A stretch of DNA of 64,000 bases. Source: Blasia pusilla. Taxonomy: Eukaryota > Marchantiophyta > Marchantiopsida > Blasiales. The DNA lies in contig CM114272.1 in the NCBI GenBank assembly GCA_050084515.1, positions 33,914,001 through 33,978,000 of the forward strand, given 5' to 3'. The notes below the pieces were generated by a model. The model was not told where the DNA came from. It saw only the letters and a list, made by a program, of their open reading frames with translations, and searched no databases. The position numbers and the translations under genes are program-made. Below are positions 10,976 through 26,776 of this stretch, one piece after another. How positions within the stretch are numbered: the stretch's first letter is position 1; each line of letters begins with the position of its first letter.

Positions 10976-12299
10976 CTACGAGATTTTGTTAATATTCATA
11001 TTTAATTAGTATTCAACAAACAACTCCTTGCATTGCATTGGTTCCGTATCATATTAAAATGAGTTCCTATTAGCAAATATAGAAATAGAAATTTCATGTT
11101 TTTATGGGAGAAAGTATGTAGATTTTTTTTTGCTTGGATCTTTGAAAACTCCTTGTTACTTGGGAGGGCTCATGGGCATCAATGGCATAGGAGTTTGAAA
11201 TGTTATGAGTATAAGTTGTAGTCATAACATACGGGTAAGAACTCCCGTGCCATACATTGATCGGCATCTTCTTCCAATTGCCTAGCCCTTCTTGCGACAC
11301 CTCACGAAGCTATTTGAACTCACACGTGGGTAAGGTAAGATGTAAATTAGTTCCACTGCTTCACAACTTAAAGAATTTTCTTCGTTTCGCCCTCGTGCTT
11401 ATAGTAACCCCCATGTGCTTCGTTAATAATATAAAATTTTCCTTCCCAAAATACTAAATGTGAATTAAGGGAAAAACTACCATTTAATCCTATTACCTCA
11501 GTATTTTGTCTTATTTTGCATATAGGGTCACAAACTATAATATAGATTACTCCATATAAGATTTTCATGTGTTACTAGGAAACTATAAAAAAATTAAGAA
11601 GTCAAACCTCTCTTAGAAGTGTAATACATATTTGCAAGTTTTAAATACATTTTTAATTTTGCCCATATTGCCTAGAAGCACTAGTGTTCGTACATTAGCA
11701 CTATCAAGAAAATGTGAAGCAATCGAGACATGGTGAAGAAGATTAAAAAAGAAAGAAAAAAACATAAAAGAGTCGCAAAAAGTAATAAAGAACTTATGAA
11801 GACCAAAAAAACCTCCATCGAAAGATTTATTTAATAAAAACATCAAAGAAATTGATTTTCAAAAACCAACTTTGCATAAGAACCAAAAAGCTAGAAGCTT
11901 TAAGAAAAAAATTGGAGTTTAATTTTCGTAAGTGCGACCACGAATAATAAAACACCTTATCTCTTCCCAAAAAAAATCTTTCTTTCAAAAAATTGATATA
12001 ATTTTAACTCTTCTTTCCAACTTTTGAAAAAAACTCGTTCATACATGAACATTTCAAGTTACAAAATCTATGAGTAGGGCCACAGGCTCCGTCCAGACAA
12101 CAACATGGCTGGGGCTCCGGGGTGGGCTTGGGTGCAGGCCATGGGTACCCTAGCCCGCATAGAAATAAGTGCGCGGATACGAACTTTGTCCGTGAGCAAC
12201 TCTGACTGAGGCATACAAAAGAAAAATTGTTCTAGTAGGATGTGAAGGGCATAAGGTCTTTTTTTAGATTCTTATGTAATTATTCAAATTATCATACAA
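10976..12299. other. AT-rich intergenic DNA
   Basis: No gene seen. A GC-rich island at about 12070-12190 (GGGCTTGGGTGCAGGCC, ACGAACTTTGTCCGTGAG) resembles the interior of the TIR element at 14764-15173 and may be a fragment of that family. Confidence 0.3.
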
Positions 12300-12507
12300 T
12301 CTATATTATAATTTTCCGAGGGGTCTACTTTTTGACTCTGATATGGCGAGACCTCCGAAACACGATACATGTTCCTACAAGGCAAGGCTCAAGGCATATT
12401 CACAAGAGAGGGCCATATACGCACATTCATCAGGCATATTCACAAGAGGGGGACGTATACGCACAAGAGGACCATACATGGCACGGTCCGTCACGAGCAC
12501 TAACTAG
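12300..12507 (+). mobile_element. Short non-autonomous Helitron
   Basis: It starts A|TCTATATTATAATTTTCCG and ends in a partly paired CACGGTCCGT...CACGAGC region followed by CTAACTAG|T, with host A and T flanks as expected for Helitron insertion. Inside, GGCATATTCACAAGAG is tandemly duplicated with a 40-bp period (12393 and 12433). Length is 208 bp, with no coding capacity. Confidence 0.6.
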
Positions 12508-14763
12508 TTGTATGAAGTTGTGATAGTTATAGGCATCACTTTTTAAAATATTTAAGAGAAAAATACATCTATCACAAGATGTTTGAATACTTTGATGTTT
12601 AAAAGCTCTAAAGTAAACATTTGTACATTTGCATTCGATTTTGCTTTTTTCACCTTTTCTTATAAGTGCATATGGTACCACATTTACTTCGATGAATCCA
12701 ATAGATCAACAACGAATTATTTTTGGTTATTGCCACTATAATAGGATTTGAAAAAGCAAGTAGTAAATCCTAGTAAAACACTCAACACAATTTATTTTCT
12801 TAAACACGAGATGGTGAAAATGTTTTGGAGATAACCTAAATGCCCATAAAATATCAAATATTTTTCTTAATTTTCCTTCCATTAATAGATCTCATCTAAC
12901 CAATATGTTCCTAAACTACAATCATACTCACATGTTGGCATATTATTTCTCACGTAGTACATACTTACTTATCTTGAATGTCCCATGCCTCATAACCCCT
13001 TTCTCAAAATTTGAAATAAGTAGTTTGTATTTGCCACTCGATATGTACAAGTCATAACAACTTTTCGTCATTTGAGAGAAAAAATATAAATCTTATGCAA
13101 TTTCCTCTAAATCATGAGTATAGAATAATTCAATCATATAAACCATAAAGAGAGGCATATATTCATACTTCTTAATACCTTCTCAATGTCAACTTGTATT
13201 CCAGATCTTTCTTGTAACTCAATTTGATAAGTGAAGTTTGAAAATATATATTAGAGAATTTAGAGTCTACGTGGTCTCAGTATTCTTATTATGATTAACC
13301 CATAAGGACCAATAATGGCGCAAACTATTGCGCCATTTATATGAGTTTTATTTAAATTTTCAATTTATCGTAGTCTAGAATACACATGAAATTTAAAAGA
13401 AATCCAAAAAAGGTTAGTAAGGTGTGTCTTTTTGGATATTTTGTATGATCATATTTTATCATCTCAAAAAAATCTTCTTATCTAGAATAGATTTGAGATC
13501 TATTTATGTTTAATTCCAAATATGACATACTTTTTAAATAAACTATAATTTTGCCTATTAGTGGAATATGTGTAACATAAAGTGAAACTAATCTTTCTAT
13601 GTATTGAAACCATCATGGTGCATACTTTTTCAATTCAATTGTTAATATGGAAGCCAAGTGTCATTTATTTCAAATTGGTTGCAATCAAAATCAACCATAA
13701 TAACTTTCTAGTGATTTCAAATCAAATTTCCTTTTTATCAGATGAATTTTTCTCAAGCTTGTTTCATATTATTTCATTATATTATTATTTTTAATATCAT
13801 TGGACTAGTACAACTTTGTTATTGTCATATACCTACGTCTCCAATCCTAGACTCCAAATTTTCTGACACATTTGATTTCAAAATTTTCCATTTTTACCAC
13901 GTGTTATTTCCTCTTAATCTAAAAAACCCTAAAATTCCACATTCGTTAAGAACCTCGTCTCCTTTTTCAAATATCTCATATGTTTACATCTGTCACTTCA
14001 TACTCTTGACTTTAACCACATATTTGGGATGTTTAGGTCTGTAAGGACTTGAATATAAAATTTAAATCTCCCATAGTTTTTTATAATGATTTTCCTCATG
14101 GCCATCATAATTAAGTGTGTGACTCCATGTGAGTTGGTGCCACTTTCAAGGAGACAAGAGTAGTGATTGTGAAATTAATGATGTCATACAATATTTTCAT
14201 CTTAATGAAGCAATTGATTTATCTTTGCATAAATTTTGCATCCAATGCTTTACTAAGCTTTAGGGAAATTGACCTTTTATACTATATAAAGACTATCCAT
14301 AAAAACTTACCCATTTCATGCTTTCTAGGTAATATAAAACTATTTGATGCCTTTTTAGAATGTTATGTAGGATATTCAAGAATAGAATAGCTCGACAAGT
14401 TGCTCCAATAGCTCCTTAGTCTGCTTCCATCCCTATACCTCCAACTCTTTACAACTCATTCAAGAGGAGCATTACTAACAATCCATACCTTAGATTTGCT
14501 ACAAATCTAGAAGGAGGACACAATTATGGTAACTAAAAGGATACCAATGAGATCCATACAAGGAAAGGGGGAGAATAAAATGAACAATATCTTGCATTCC
14601 TCTTAGTTGAATAAACACTAAAATATATAGGTAATATATATAACATCTTTGGACAGCTCCAAATGGTCTCCAATTTCTCAAGACAGGTGTATCAAATTGT
14701 GCTCAAATTCATATTAGAATAAAATAGTTCCTACACCAAATAAGAAAAGCCAGTCCTTCAAAC
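12508..14763. other. AT-rich DNA without genes; 10-bp-arm hairpin at 13314-13337
   Basis: No recognisable protein in any frame. AATGGCGCAA-ACTA-TTGCGCCATT forms a perfect hairpin in otherwise AT-rich sequence and could be a foldback relic. Confidence 0.35.
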
Positions 14764-15173
14764 CAAGTTTGCACATAGACAAAGTTCGTGTTCGCGGACT
14801 TATGTTTGTCATGTGCCTGCGCCGTGCAGGCCCGGTAACCCACGACCCGCACCCAAGCCCGTCCGCTTGCAACGTAGACTCGGGCTCGGCCAACTCGTAC
14901 CCATTATTAGAATCCATCATCCGTTTAGTAGCCCTGCTTGGGGCCAACCTGCCTTGCAAGCATGATCTCAGCAATTGTGTGGGCTTGCCGCGGTTCAATG
15001 CAGGCTTAGGGCAAGCTACGTGCGGACCAATACCTACCCTTCTCCCTTAAGCCCGCACCCATTCTCGTGTCCCATGACCATGCAAGCCATATGGATAACG
15101 AAAAATCTTGGGTGGGGGACCCATTGGGCATGTGCATCCTATGGACAAACATGTATGTTTCCATACAACCATG
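14764..15173. mobile_element. TIR element of the GGTTGCA family, GC-rich interior
   Basis: The left end CAAGTTTGCACATAGAC and right end CATACAACCATG match the degenerate ends of the family described at 43398-43728. The interior is GC-rich (GACCCGCACCCAAGCCCG) and resembles the interior of the 43398 copy. It encodes no transposase. MITE-like, about 410 bp. Confidence 0.5.
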
Positions 15174-15217
15174 ATTCAAACACCCCCACAAGCCAACAAG
15201 GGAGAAGAGCCCTCCTT

Positions 15218-15263
15218 GGGGAACGACATTGAGCCTCTTAGGGGAACGACATTGAGCCTCTTA
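15218..15263. repeat. Perfect 23-bp tandem duplication
   Basis: GGGGAACGACATTGAGCC plus CTCTTA occurs twice in a row without change, implying a recent slippage or repair event. Confidence 0.85.
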
Positions 15264-17059
<1,796 letters not shown>

Positions 17060-20000
17060 TAGAATTGTGAAAAGATGAAGAGTAAAAGGTTTCCCAAATC
17101 ATCTTTTGGGATATGTTGTGAACAAGGGAAAAAGTAATTTTCCTTCTCGAAGAAGTCTCTTGCATTGTTGGAGTCGTTGATTTTAGGTGCGGACCCTCAA
17201 AGTATTCACTTTCTTATTTAAGCTCCAACTTATAATTGTGCATTTTGACTAGCATATACCGGAGCGTAGCTAAATTGGAAAGTTATTGGTACAAGGTATG
17301 ATATATTATTCCATTGGATCACTACATATGGATATAGGAAATCTTCCCCATTTTGCTCACATCAACATTCATGATATTAAACATGATTTGGAGAAGTGGG
17401 TACCTTGCATTTCAATATGAGATCTTGAGACGGCCTTAGGAGGTTTTACATGCATGCAATCCCTTATTTGAGAGTTTTCACGGAGCTTTAAATAAGGAAA
17501 ATGGTCTTAATATGAATATCATCCTAGAGGCAAATAAGAGTGTCTTGATAAAAAAATTATAGCTTACCAAGTACTTTTGAGATTCTAGCTATTTTACCAA
17601 ATGATGGAATTATGTCATTATTGTGAGTACGTTCATCATCGTGATATTATTGTAGGCATGGATGGAGGAGGTACATGTCCTTGATTGGACCTAAATGAGG
17701 CATATATTCCAGTGAAGTTTTTTTTATTCATCTATGATGAAGTAGATTGGCATTCTAAAATATCTCTTATTAGATTTCAAGATAATGGACATAGGAAACT
17801 CTCAAATCAGTCCATAGACAAGGATATCATTTATGGTGAAATTATTGAGGAGACAAGCAAAAAGTGTCTGAACCTAACAATTTTCATGTTTTCAACTTCA
17901 AATGTGGATTGGAGCATAGGTTAAAATTCTATTACTTCACTTTAGTTTACTTACTAAAAAAAATATTTTGATAAATATTCCTTTATGGATATGTAAGGAT
18001 TTTGTTGGATTTTCTTAGATTAAAAGGAGTTCAAAACCTAATTATATAAAGGTGTAAAGTATGCCATACATTTATATGATGGTGACAACAGGACATTTAG
18101 GAGATACATTTTTATTACCCTCTTCTTTTAATGGAGGTCTATCTCATATGTATTAACTATATCAAGCTACAATGCTTATTTTCAAACGTTTCAGAAAACT
18201 TCATTTCTTTTTTACCTTGACATGCAATCATGAGTGGGATGAGTTATCAGAGCATTGTTAGCTAGTCAAATGACTTTAGATTAGCCGTCTTTGATAGTGC
18301 AAGTTTTGTAGAAAAAAGGACTTATAACGACTCATCATGAAGAGGCATATTTTGGGTCAAGTTGTAAGATTTATTCATGTTGCGGAATTCCAAAAGAGAA
18401 TTCTACCATATGTTCTTATTTCGATGATCAAATTTCATGAGGATAAACCATGGATTTATTTTGACTATAATATTATAATATCAATTAAGATACCATATCA
18501 TAACATTCTTATGAGGCTTATTCTAATAGAAGTAATTACATGGTATATGTTCTATATGGAACATGAGATCCAAATGCACAATGTATGAACATGGAGACAA
18601 AAAAAAGGTTATATAGAGTTGTTTGCAAGCATAGCAATAGAGAGTAGAGACAATTATGCAATAATTGGAAGATAGGAAATATCACCACTTTTTAAATCTA
18701 TATCTTTGGATGGCTAAAATTATTTATTGCACATTATATTTCAAGAATTCATAATTTTAAGATATAATATGCTGATTTGTTTCTTAATCCTTATCTAGTA
18801 GATTGGACAATAAAAAGAAAAGAATGAAGTGTTAACATCTTTGGACAACCAATGGATTATGCTTTACAATCCTTTTTATGTACACTCTTTGATTGCAATA
18901 TTAATTTCAAGATTAGAAAATACTATTTCTATCCTTAAAGGCCTCAATAAATATGTGTATAAGGGATCTGATCTGATATCATTTCGATAATTGAATAAAC
19001 ATACATAAAGGTTATTGATGGGACATCATTGTCTGTAAATGCCAGCTTTCTTCTTTTATAACATCATTCTATATTAGATTTAGACGGTTGTTTTACTTAT
19101 TGATATATTCCTTGTTTGATATTTTTATATTTATATTTTGTATCATCTTATACAAATATGTCTCTTCTTTAGCGGCATATAGATGCCTTTCCAAATTAAA
19201 CATCCTAGTGTTATGACATTGTTTCATCTACTTAAGGCACAAATACTTTAATTCAATGATTATGATGTTAAAAGGATAAGTACAAGAATAGAGATATTAC
19301 TCTCAGACAATGGTTTGCAATGAATTTTTTTAAATCCCATCACTTGAAGATATCGATACCTTGAATTCTCTTCCTATTATTTTTGGAATAATAAGATCAT
19401 ATAGATAGAATTATAGAGTACAAAAAACTAGTGTGGTCGTCCTAGAAGTCGCTTATAGCTTACTCATCTAGGTAAGAATTTAAATTACTTATGTTGTACT
19501 TCACATAGTACTGCTAACATATGAAAGTATGGATTTTGATGCGCTATCATGGACTTCATGATAGGTGAAGAAAAATGCCATTGTATGAGATTGCTTCTTC
19601 ATCATGCTCAAATGGTAACTACAAAAAATTGATTAAGAACGATAGAGGGAATATTATATCCAATTATGTAAGAAGGAAACTATTTAATGAGAACAACTGA
19701 GGATGAGATGGAAATATTGTCTTGCTTCAAAGAAATTTTTGAGTTCCGTATTGGATATTTTCTTTGTTGACTCTTTACCATTATTTTGGCTTACGACACA
19801 CCAATTACACTTGCAAAACTCTGGAGTCAATTCTTGGTTCAGCTCGTACAAGATCTCTTAATGAATAATGTGAGGTCATTCTTGTTCTTCTTCAATTCTT
19901 TTAATGATTTTTCCATAAGCACTTCGGATTTTCTTTTATGATATACGAATTACATTACTGAAAAGTGGAATTCTAGATCCCCCTATTGATACTTCTATCA

Positions 20001-21065
20001 TTAATAAATCATTTTTCTAAGTGCATTATTATTTGCAAGGTCAACGAAGGTCATTGTCTTATTTTCCTAACATGCCTTAAGACAATTGTCAAATAAATCA
20101 ATTGTATTCATATTATAGAGTGATCTCCAATAAATCAAGGAATATACTATCTAGGGAAAAACTCATAGTATGGAATCTTGATTTTTTTTCCAAATGCTAC
20201 CTATTTGTTGTGATGGGAATTATCCAATAATTATCCAAGCCACTTTAAGAAGACAAACATTATTGTCTCATATGAGGTGATGATGTTAAATAAAAAGGTG
20301 AGTTCAAAAGTTATAAGGTGATTTGTGGGTACACCAACAAGCTTTAGCCTATTGGTTATTGGAGGTGGAAGAAGATCGTGTATTGTTGAAAATTAACTTA
20401 GGAGAGGATCTTATGAAATTTCCATCGAATATAGTCATTAAGAGTTAGAAATAAGTAATCTTATTAATACCATATATGAAAATGATCCCCAACTATTTCA
20501 TGATATTATCTTTTTGAGAGATATAGAAAATTTTTGATGCTAAGAAATGGAGATGTCGGTGAGATGAATGATATCTTTATTTTATGGATAAGTAGTAATA
20601 ATTTTCATTCATGTCAATAAGTTGATGATTTTATAATATGTATGTTGATGATTAGGTTTGGTGGATGGATGTATTTTTTATAAGGGAACATCTTTGCATT
20701 AGTATCGACTCTATTCTGAATGAGGGGATGAGTCATATGGATTTGAGAAAAATCTTCAATAAATGCTCTCCTTATGGACTATCTATACATTTTTCCTTGA
20801 AAATAAGTGCACCAATCTTGCCCTTACGATATACGAATGGCTCCAATGGACTATCAACTCGTTTGGGATTGGTAATTCAAGGATTTATGCAACATGTGAG
20901 GGATCTTGAAATTTTCAAAGGGAAGAACATCGAATATCGTGTTTTCATCTCGTATATCTGATCGATTTTGTCTTACTAAAATTTATCTTTCTATTATATA
21001 GATTTAAATTCCCTTTCCGTCTCGCCTTCGCCAAGATCATTGAAAGATCACAACCTAAAATTTTC
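17060..21065 (+). pseudogene. Decayed autonomous Helitron Rep/helicase (RepHel) gene
   Basis: Frames are broken throughout, but Helitron segments appear in the right order. FGICCEQGKSNFPS is near 17110. LPSTFEILAILPNDG (about 17570) is followed by HRDIIVGMDGGG and LNEAYIPVKFFLF-YDEVDWH (17640-17755). LLPSSFNGGLSHMY and FTLTCNHEWDE (18110-18240) resemble the Helitron_like_N core. VAEFQKRILPYVLISMI (18375-18430) is the HUH-motif region, with its His pair lost. LDNQWIMLYNPF lies near 18845 and LNKYVYKGSDL near 18945. MRLLLHHAQMV...LRTIEGILYP (19585-19670) is next. The helicase C-terminus holds LKISAPILPLRYTNGSNGL (20800-20850) and FKFPFRLAFAKIIERSQ (about 21004-21054). About 600 bp separate the Rep-side block from the helicase end, much less than usual, and no Walker A motif was found. 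Family knowledge: Rep nicks and joins DNA in rolling-circle transposition. This copy is dead. Confidence 0.8.
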
Positions 21066-23435
21066 TTTAAAAATTAGAATTTATTTGAATAGTCAATATT
21101 TTCTTATGATCAATTTTTTGTAGCCTAATCTAAAGTAGGACATAGGAAATCAATACATGTTATACTTTAAAGTGACGCACAATGAAGGAAAGAGGTAAAT
21201 ACCTTAGCATAGTATACATAGAAATTATAAGATAAAATGTAGAATTTTCATTTCGACTGCAAAGCTGAGCTATTTAAAAGGCATACTAATCATAAAATTG
21301 TGATTCTTTGTTGAAAATGGAAAACATCAAGAGTTGTCGAAGATAACACTAACTAAGAAATAGGCATGGGTATATCTACATTATTTAGAGAGGACGGAGC
21401 TGGAGAAACTCTCCTCCCTTACTTTCGAACTTTTGACTACTAAAATCAAGTAGCAAGCGTTAGATTGGTTAGTAAAGATCAATAGTAAGGAAACTTATGC
21501 CATTGAGTTTATATGATGGAAGAGAAGTGTCTAACACTTTTGATGCTCTATTACTTTCCTTTGATTTCACCCCCCGACTTCCATGGCCAAAATCGATGAT
21601 AGCTTAAGGTTAATGTTTGCTGAGCATGAAATTCTTTTAATAATTTTTTTTAATGGTAGAAAGAATAAGTTGGCCATCCCACGTGATTCCATCACAGGAC
21701 TTTAACTTCTTGTTGACACGTTACTTTAAGGTTTCGTTTCTTCAAAGTTCAAACGATCGATTAACCAGACTCATTACTCGCCATGCACACTCGACGCATC
21801 AGAAATAAATGCTTGCACTTAAACGACTCTAGAAAGTGGCATTTATCTACTGATAATGATCACCATCACGCTCGTGCTAGCTCGGTCAGCAGACTGAAAA
21901 TCCCACAAAAGAAGAAGAAAATCAAACTGGGGTACGTGTTATGACTTGTTTTTTAGAGTTTGGAAAGGCATGATTCACTCATTCACATAAGTTCACACGT
22001 TGCGAGAGTTGGAAGCGAGGGAGGGTGTTGAAGTTGCGTGTTCCATATGATAACGATGATGGCGCGGCTCTCAATTATGCAGCGAAAGTGATGATGTTTT
22101 GCTTTTTGGTCGAAGAAGTAGTCCTTCACAACAATCAACGCCACGGCACAAAGGACGACAACTCCACCTCATGCCTGATCCTATATGCCCTCAAGGACTG
22201 GCGGAACCATGTACTTGCTCCATGGAAGCAGAGTAGACTCCCGCTGGAGCCTGGAGCTTTACTTCAGTGAGAGCCTAACAATAATCAGTTTGCGCGCACT
22301 ACCCGACTCCCGACTTTGACTGCTGGGAACTCCCGCATTTGACCCCCCCCGGTAGCCAGCTAGTAGCTAGATGGGCTCATAATCACACGTGATTAAATAA
22401 ATAAAATATTGTAATTGGACCCTACGGAAACAATCGGCGCAGTGACCGAGATTCATTGGACCGGCGAGATCTTCATCTTCCACTTTCGCTGCGCTGGGAC
22501 AGTCGGACTCTGTCCGTGACTCCGTCGTCGTCGACGACGACCCCCTATGGTACGCCTGTGGGCTTCGGAAAAGATGGATACTTAAGGTGGAGGACTAACG
22601 CGATGTATACTTTTGAAGTGGTTGTGGAGGGAGGAGTACAGTATAATACCTACTTTGGGAGCGCATTTGGAATTGAATGATCCACGTCACTGATTGAGTG
22701 AGTCATTGATTGATTGATCGATCGATCACGGGAGGCTCTGTCCAGATTAATTAGTTAGAAATCTCGGCTGATTATGTGTGCATGGCTACATGTAGGTTAT
22801 TGTCAGTGGGAGATCCGATGATCTTGTTAATTATGTCGACTTTGACCACGGCCTCTCCACTATGACTTCGTTATATGTAGTGAGCCAGGACTCGCGGCAG
22901 CAGCTTAGTAAGCTTAACTAAGCCGCTCGCTCGAATACAACGGGTGCCTGCCACGCGTCCGTCGATGATGAATGTGGAGCGGCCACGCGGCGTCTGGGGT
23001 GCTCCCGACACGACGTTTCGGAAATTGAGAATTCTGTAGACTGGCTGGTGATGGTTGCGGAGCAGAGCGGGCGTTGGGCGCTCCCTCCGCTGCCCGCCGG
23101 GCAAATTCTCCCGGTTACTATGCTCTCCGACTGCCGCAGCCAGTCACTGACACACACGGCGCTAACGGACAAATAGATGGATATCAGGTGCTATCTATCC
23201 AGTCGCTCTGGATGTATGGGAGGTTCCGTACGTGCGTGTGTTGGGCGAGTACAGCCACCGTTAGATTCCCTTCATCCGTGCCGCTGTCCGTCGTCGGCGT
23301 TCTGAGCTCCGTCGAGCTACGACGAATGCCTTTCCGTCCAGAATAGGCGTCCAGAGAGAGGGGTTTGAACTTTGAAGGTGCGCTCCAAGAAACGAAACAA
23401 ACGGCGATGGCATTGTCACTCGCGAAGAACACGTT
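21066..23435. other. Intergenic DNA, AT-rich to about 21700 then GC-rich
   Basis: No gene supported. A weak CACG-CT-CGTG-CTAG (about 21869-21882) was considered as the 3' end of the Helitron above, but there is no spacer between stem and CTAG and no T follows. The open frame 22456-22680 has no recognisable domain. Confidence 0.3.
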
Positions 23436-23547
23436 GGCCCCCTTCTTTCTCCTCGGGGCCGGTTTCGGTCTCTTGGGGGTCTATTTTTTGGGTCTCCATG
23501 GCCCCCTCCTTTGTATCATGATGGGTTTCTTTTCTACATATATATAG
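23436..23547 (+). mobile_element. LINE-3'-end-like dispersed repeat, copy 5, with short (TA)n tail
   Basis: Contains GGCCCCCTTCTTTCTCC, GGGGCCGGTTTCGGTC, TTTTTTGGGTCTCCATGG, TTTGTATCATGATGGG and an ATATATATA tail. It is close to the reverse complement of copy 1 along its whole length. Confidence 0.6.
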
Positions 23548-26500
23548 CGTTTAAGAGCGTTTATTACTTCATCATCCACGAAAATTTCCAGGATATTGTC
23601 GGGATTGCTCCAGCTATACGGTAGTCGATTTCCTTGCAATTTTCTATTCGAGTTGCACGGATGATGTATTTCTTTATAAGTGTGGAGATGCAACAAAAGT
23701 GCAGCATGCGATCTTAACTTGGTCGTCAATATCATCCGTATTGCGTCCTTTCGACTTCTGGAGCAACTGCCACACCGCAACGTTAAAAAAAAAGAAAATA
23801 TCAGACAGAAAAGAAGGACTGGAATTGGGTCGGGTGTGCACATAGCGCACACCCAGTTCTCTCTCGCTCGCTTTCTCAATGAATGGATGAATGAATGAAT
23901 CATGTTCTCGTTGTTTTTTTAAATGGATGGGAATGCGAAGTGTCCAGGATCACTCGGAACTTGCGCCTGCCTGCTGCTGTTTTGTCCCTTCGTGTCTGTT
24001 CCTCGTGGGAACGTGTCCACCGTTGTAACGAGGTCCCTAAAGGAGACGATACCCTCCCTCCCTCCCTCATCTCTGGAGGAACATGCGTGGCTTCACAGTG
24101 ACACAGCCTTCGCTTGCTGGCTCGGCCGCAAACCTAAACCCTCTTCGGCTCACAAACAAATGATACCCGGGGACTGGCTGTTGGACTGTCCCGCACGCAG
24201 AAATAGAATCAGAGGTAATAAAGAGTAAGGCAATCATGATGTTCCGCTATCGTCGCATGATCATTGCGCGATGATGGATGTATGGATGATGGACGGGGGA
24301 AGGGACGAAGCTAAGTTGGGGAGGAGGCGGAGGATCATGCAAACGTCGTGAAGGGAGCCTTGGAGGTGCATGATCCTTCGCCGACTATCGCATGCGTTTC
24401 ACCGCTGGAGTCTGGAGTCGCGGTGGCGATAGACCGTAGCGTCGCAGAGGGGACGTGCCCAAAGATATGGGAATGTGTCTGCAAAGCGTGATTCAGTTGA
24501 TTATCATCCTCCATTCAACGCCGCCCATCCATCCATCCATAGGAGGAAAGGATGGACGGATGTCCTACGATCTTTCGAATTAGCGTTCATCGTCCCCGCC
24601 CCTGCAGTCACGAGGTTTCTGCGACGCTAAAGATCAGCGAGCGTTATAGACTGGATGGTGGTGGATCCGGTGGATGTGGACTCATGAACTCGACTCATTA
24701 TGGAACCAAAGTTCTGCAATCTCGCGATCGAATCGACGGCTGCATGCCCATCATCGTTCCAAAAAGCGCTCCTGGGAATAGACGGCATAGGAGAGTGGTA
24801 AATTCCCCTCCCCGCCACCTCCCATACAGAGAGAGACACACAAGACCCGACAGCATCAGAAATCCTCGCGCGATCCCCTCTTTCCTCGTTAACTTCGTGG
24901 CCATCTGTCATCGGACGTTGGCCGGACGGAAAGGCAGAAAGTGGGAAGGAAGAAACGTGGAGTGTCTCTAGCGACGGATCTGGACGCCGTCATTTGAATG
25001 AACATCGCGTCGTCACGATTAACATTACACAATAAGGGAGATTCAAGACGCGAAAAGGGTATATATATTTCATAACGGAAAATGAGTGCATGGATGTGAT
25101 AGTGATTTTTTTAGTAAAACAATTCACATAATGAGTACTCATAATTCTTCTGATTTTCCTCCATGTGTCCTAGAGAGATTTATTGCAAAACCAAGAAAAT
25201 TATCTTGTATCACTAATCCAGACGAAAACTCGTTTAACGATTGAGAATCGTCATTGAAGGATGCCACTTCTTTTAAGTGCGTGGCCTGTTTGGACCCAAT
25301 TCATGGAAAATAACTTCTTATAAGATCATATTAAGATTACAAGCATATACATCTGATCACTTTTATTTTAAAAATAGTTTGTATTGTGCAACTTAGCAAC
25401 TTACCACCAACGAATACGATTACAACTAAAAGAGATGCGTTCTTCCGTAAGTAGTCTAACTAGTGACTTTCGCACAAGTTATATTCATAACTTATAAAGA
25501 AGGACTCTAAAGAAGTATTTTGTCTTATCATCCTTATTATTATTATTATTAAAGTTTCTAAATCCGTTCCATATGGAGGCCAGATATATGCAACAAAACA
25601 TATTCATAACAAAATTATTCAATGCATTTTTCAAAGTTCGGATTTTTCTTCTTTCGGATGATATTAATTTTTTTAATTAAAGAAAGTACAGAAAAAATCC
25701 ATTTGCTTGAACTCATCCACACCCTGTGGCCCCTAGTAAGAGGGATGGACTTGAACCCCCTCCATCCCTCCCCATTATTATGCCGCACCATTTGTTTGGT
25801 AACCTCCAAGGGGCCGACATTTGTTTTCATTGAACCTCATCAAAAAGAACTTGCAAGTACTTGGAAGGAGGAAGGGGGTCAACTTTTTCAAACGTTAGGT
25901 GTAGGAAACTTCACAACATACTCGGGTTGAAAATTGGGACACACGATGGAAGTACACATTTGTAACGAGCTCAAACAATAGAATGTCCGTAGATGTTGCA
26001 TTCCCATGATAAATTAAAGTTCTTTTCCCGTATGAGATATCTCAAATTTTGTTTCGGAATGTTCCTTTTTTTCATTCAAAACTCTTGGTCTGGATCCTTA
26101 TCCGTTTTTTTCCCATGAGGGCTATCCTTATGCGTTTTTTTTCCCTTTCTTTTTGCTAAACTTTTCCACATGGCGTGGAAAGTTCTAACTAATATAATAG
26201 TGGATAAATTAAAATACGAAATATTCACCACGTAGATTATTAGTTTCAATTAGGAATATGATGTCATCAACAAAAGAGCGTATGACACCCAAGTTCAAAC
26301 CAGCACCAACGGCATGACTGAATCATTGCCGTTGTACTTACCCACAGAGTCACAGACCTTGAGAAACGGGCGGCTACATACGGATGGAATCGTAACGGAG
26401 TGCATAACGGTAGGTTAGAGGTACTCTACACACAAGTAATACGTGCGTGGACTGTCATTGGGTAGCGGAGACGGAGAGCATGACGGACGGACGGATTATG

Positions 26501-26776
26501 TGCACGAAAACACTGTGCATAATGATGGACAGATGCGGTGAAGTCCTGGCACCTGAATACAGGGCCCTATTGGTGAGCATTAATTGAAAACAAGGTTTTA
26601 TGCATTCTTTTCGCCTGCCGGAATAGGTCAACTATAAAAGGGAAAGGAAAAGGAAAATGGAGGAAAGGAAAGGAAAAGACAGTTAGTGCTAGTTATTGTT
26701 ACTATCATGCGTCCTTAACTTGATCCCCCAATGAGTAACCAGGTGGTACCTTACTACCTCTTCTCTCCATTCCAGA
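23548..26776. other. Non-coding DNA with small tetranucleotide and GGAAA tracts
   Basis: No gene recognised. It holds short ATGA-type runs (about 23878-23900), ATCC/CATC runs (24525-24545), and purine tracts built on GGAAA (26636-26680). Open frames such as 24552-24971 have no domain similarity that I can see. Confidence 0.3.

Noticed and set aside
21869-21882. CACGCTCGTGCTAG as the 3' end of the large Helitron
   Set aside because: Stem of only 4 bp, no spacer between stem and CTAG, and the next base is C rather than T.
24552-24971. 139-codon plus-strand frame as a gene
   Set aside because: No signal, domain or plausible splice context; overlapped by open frames on the other strand, as expected from local GC content.
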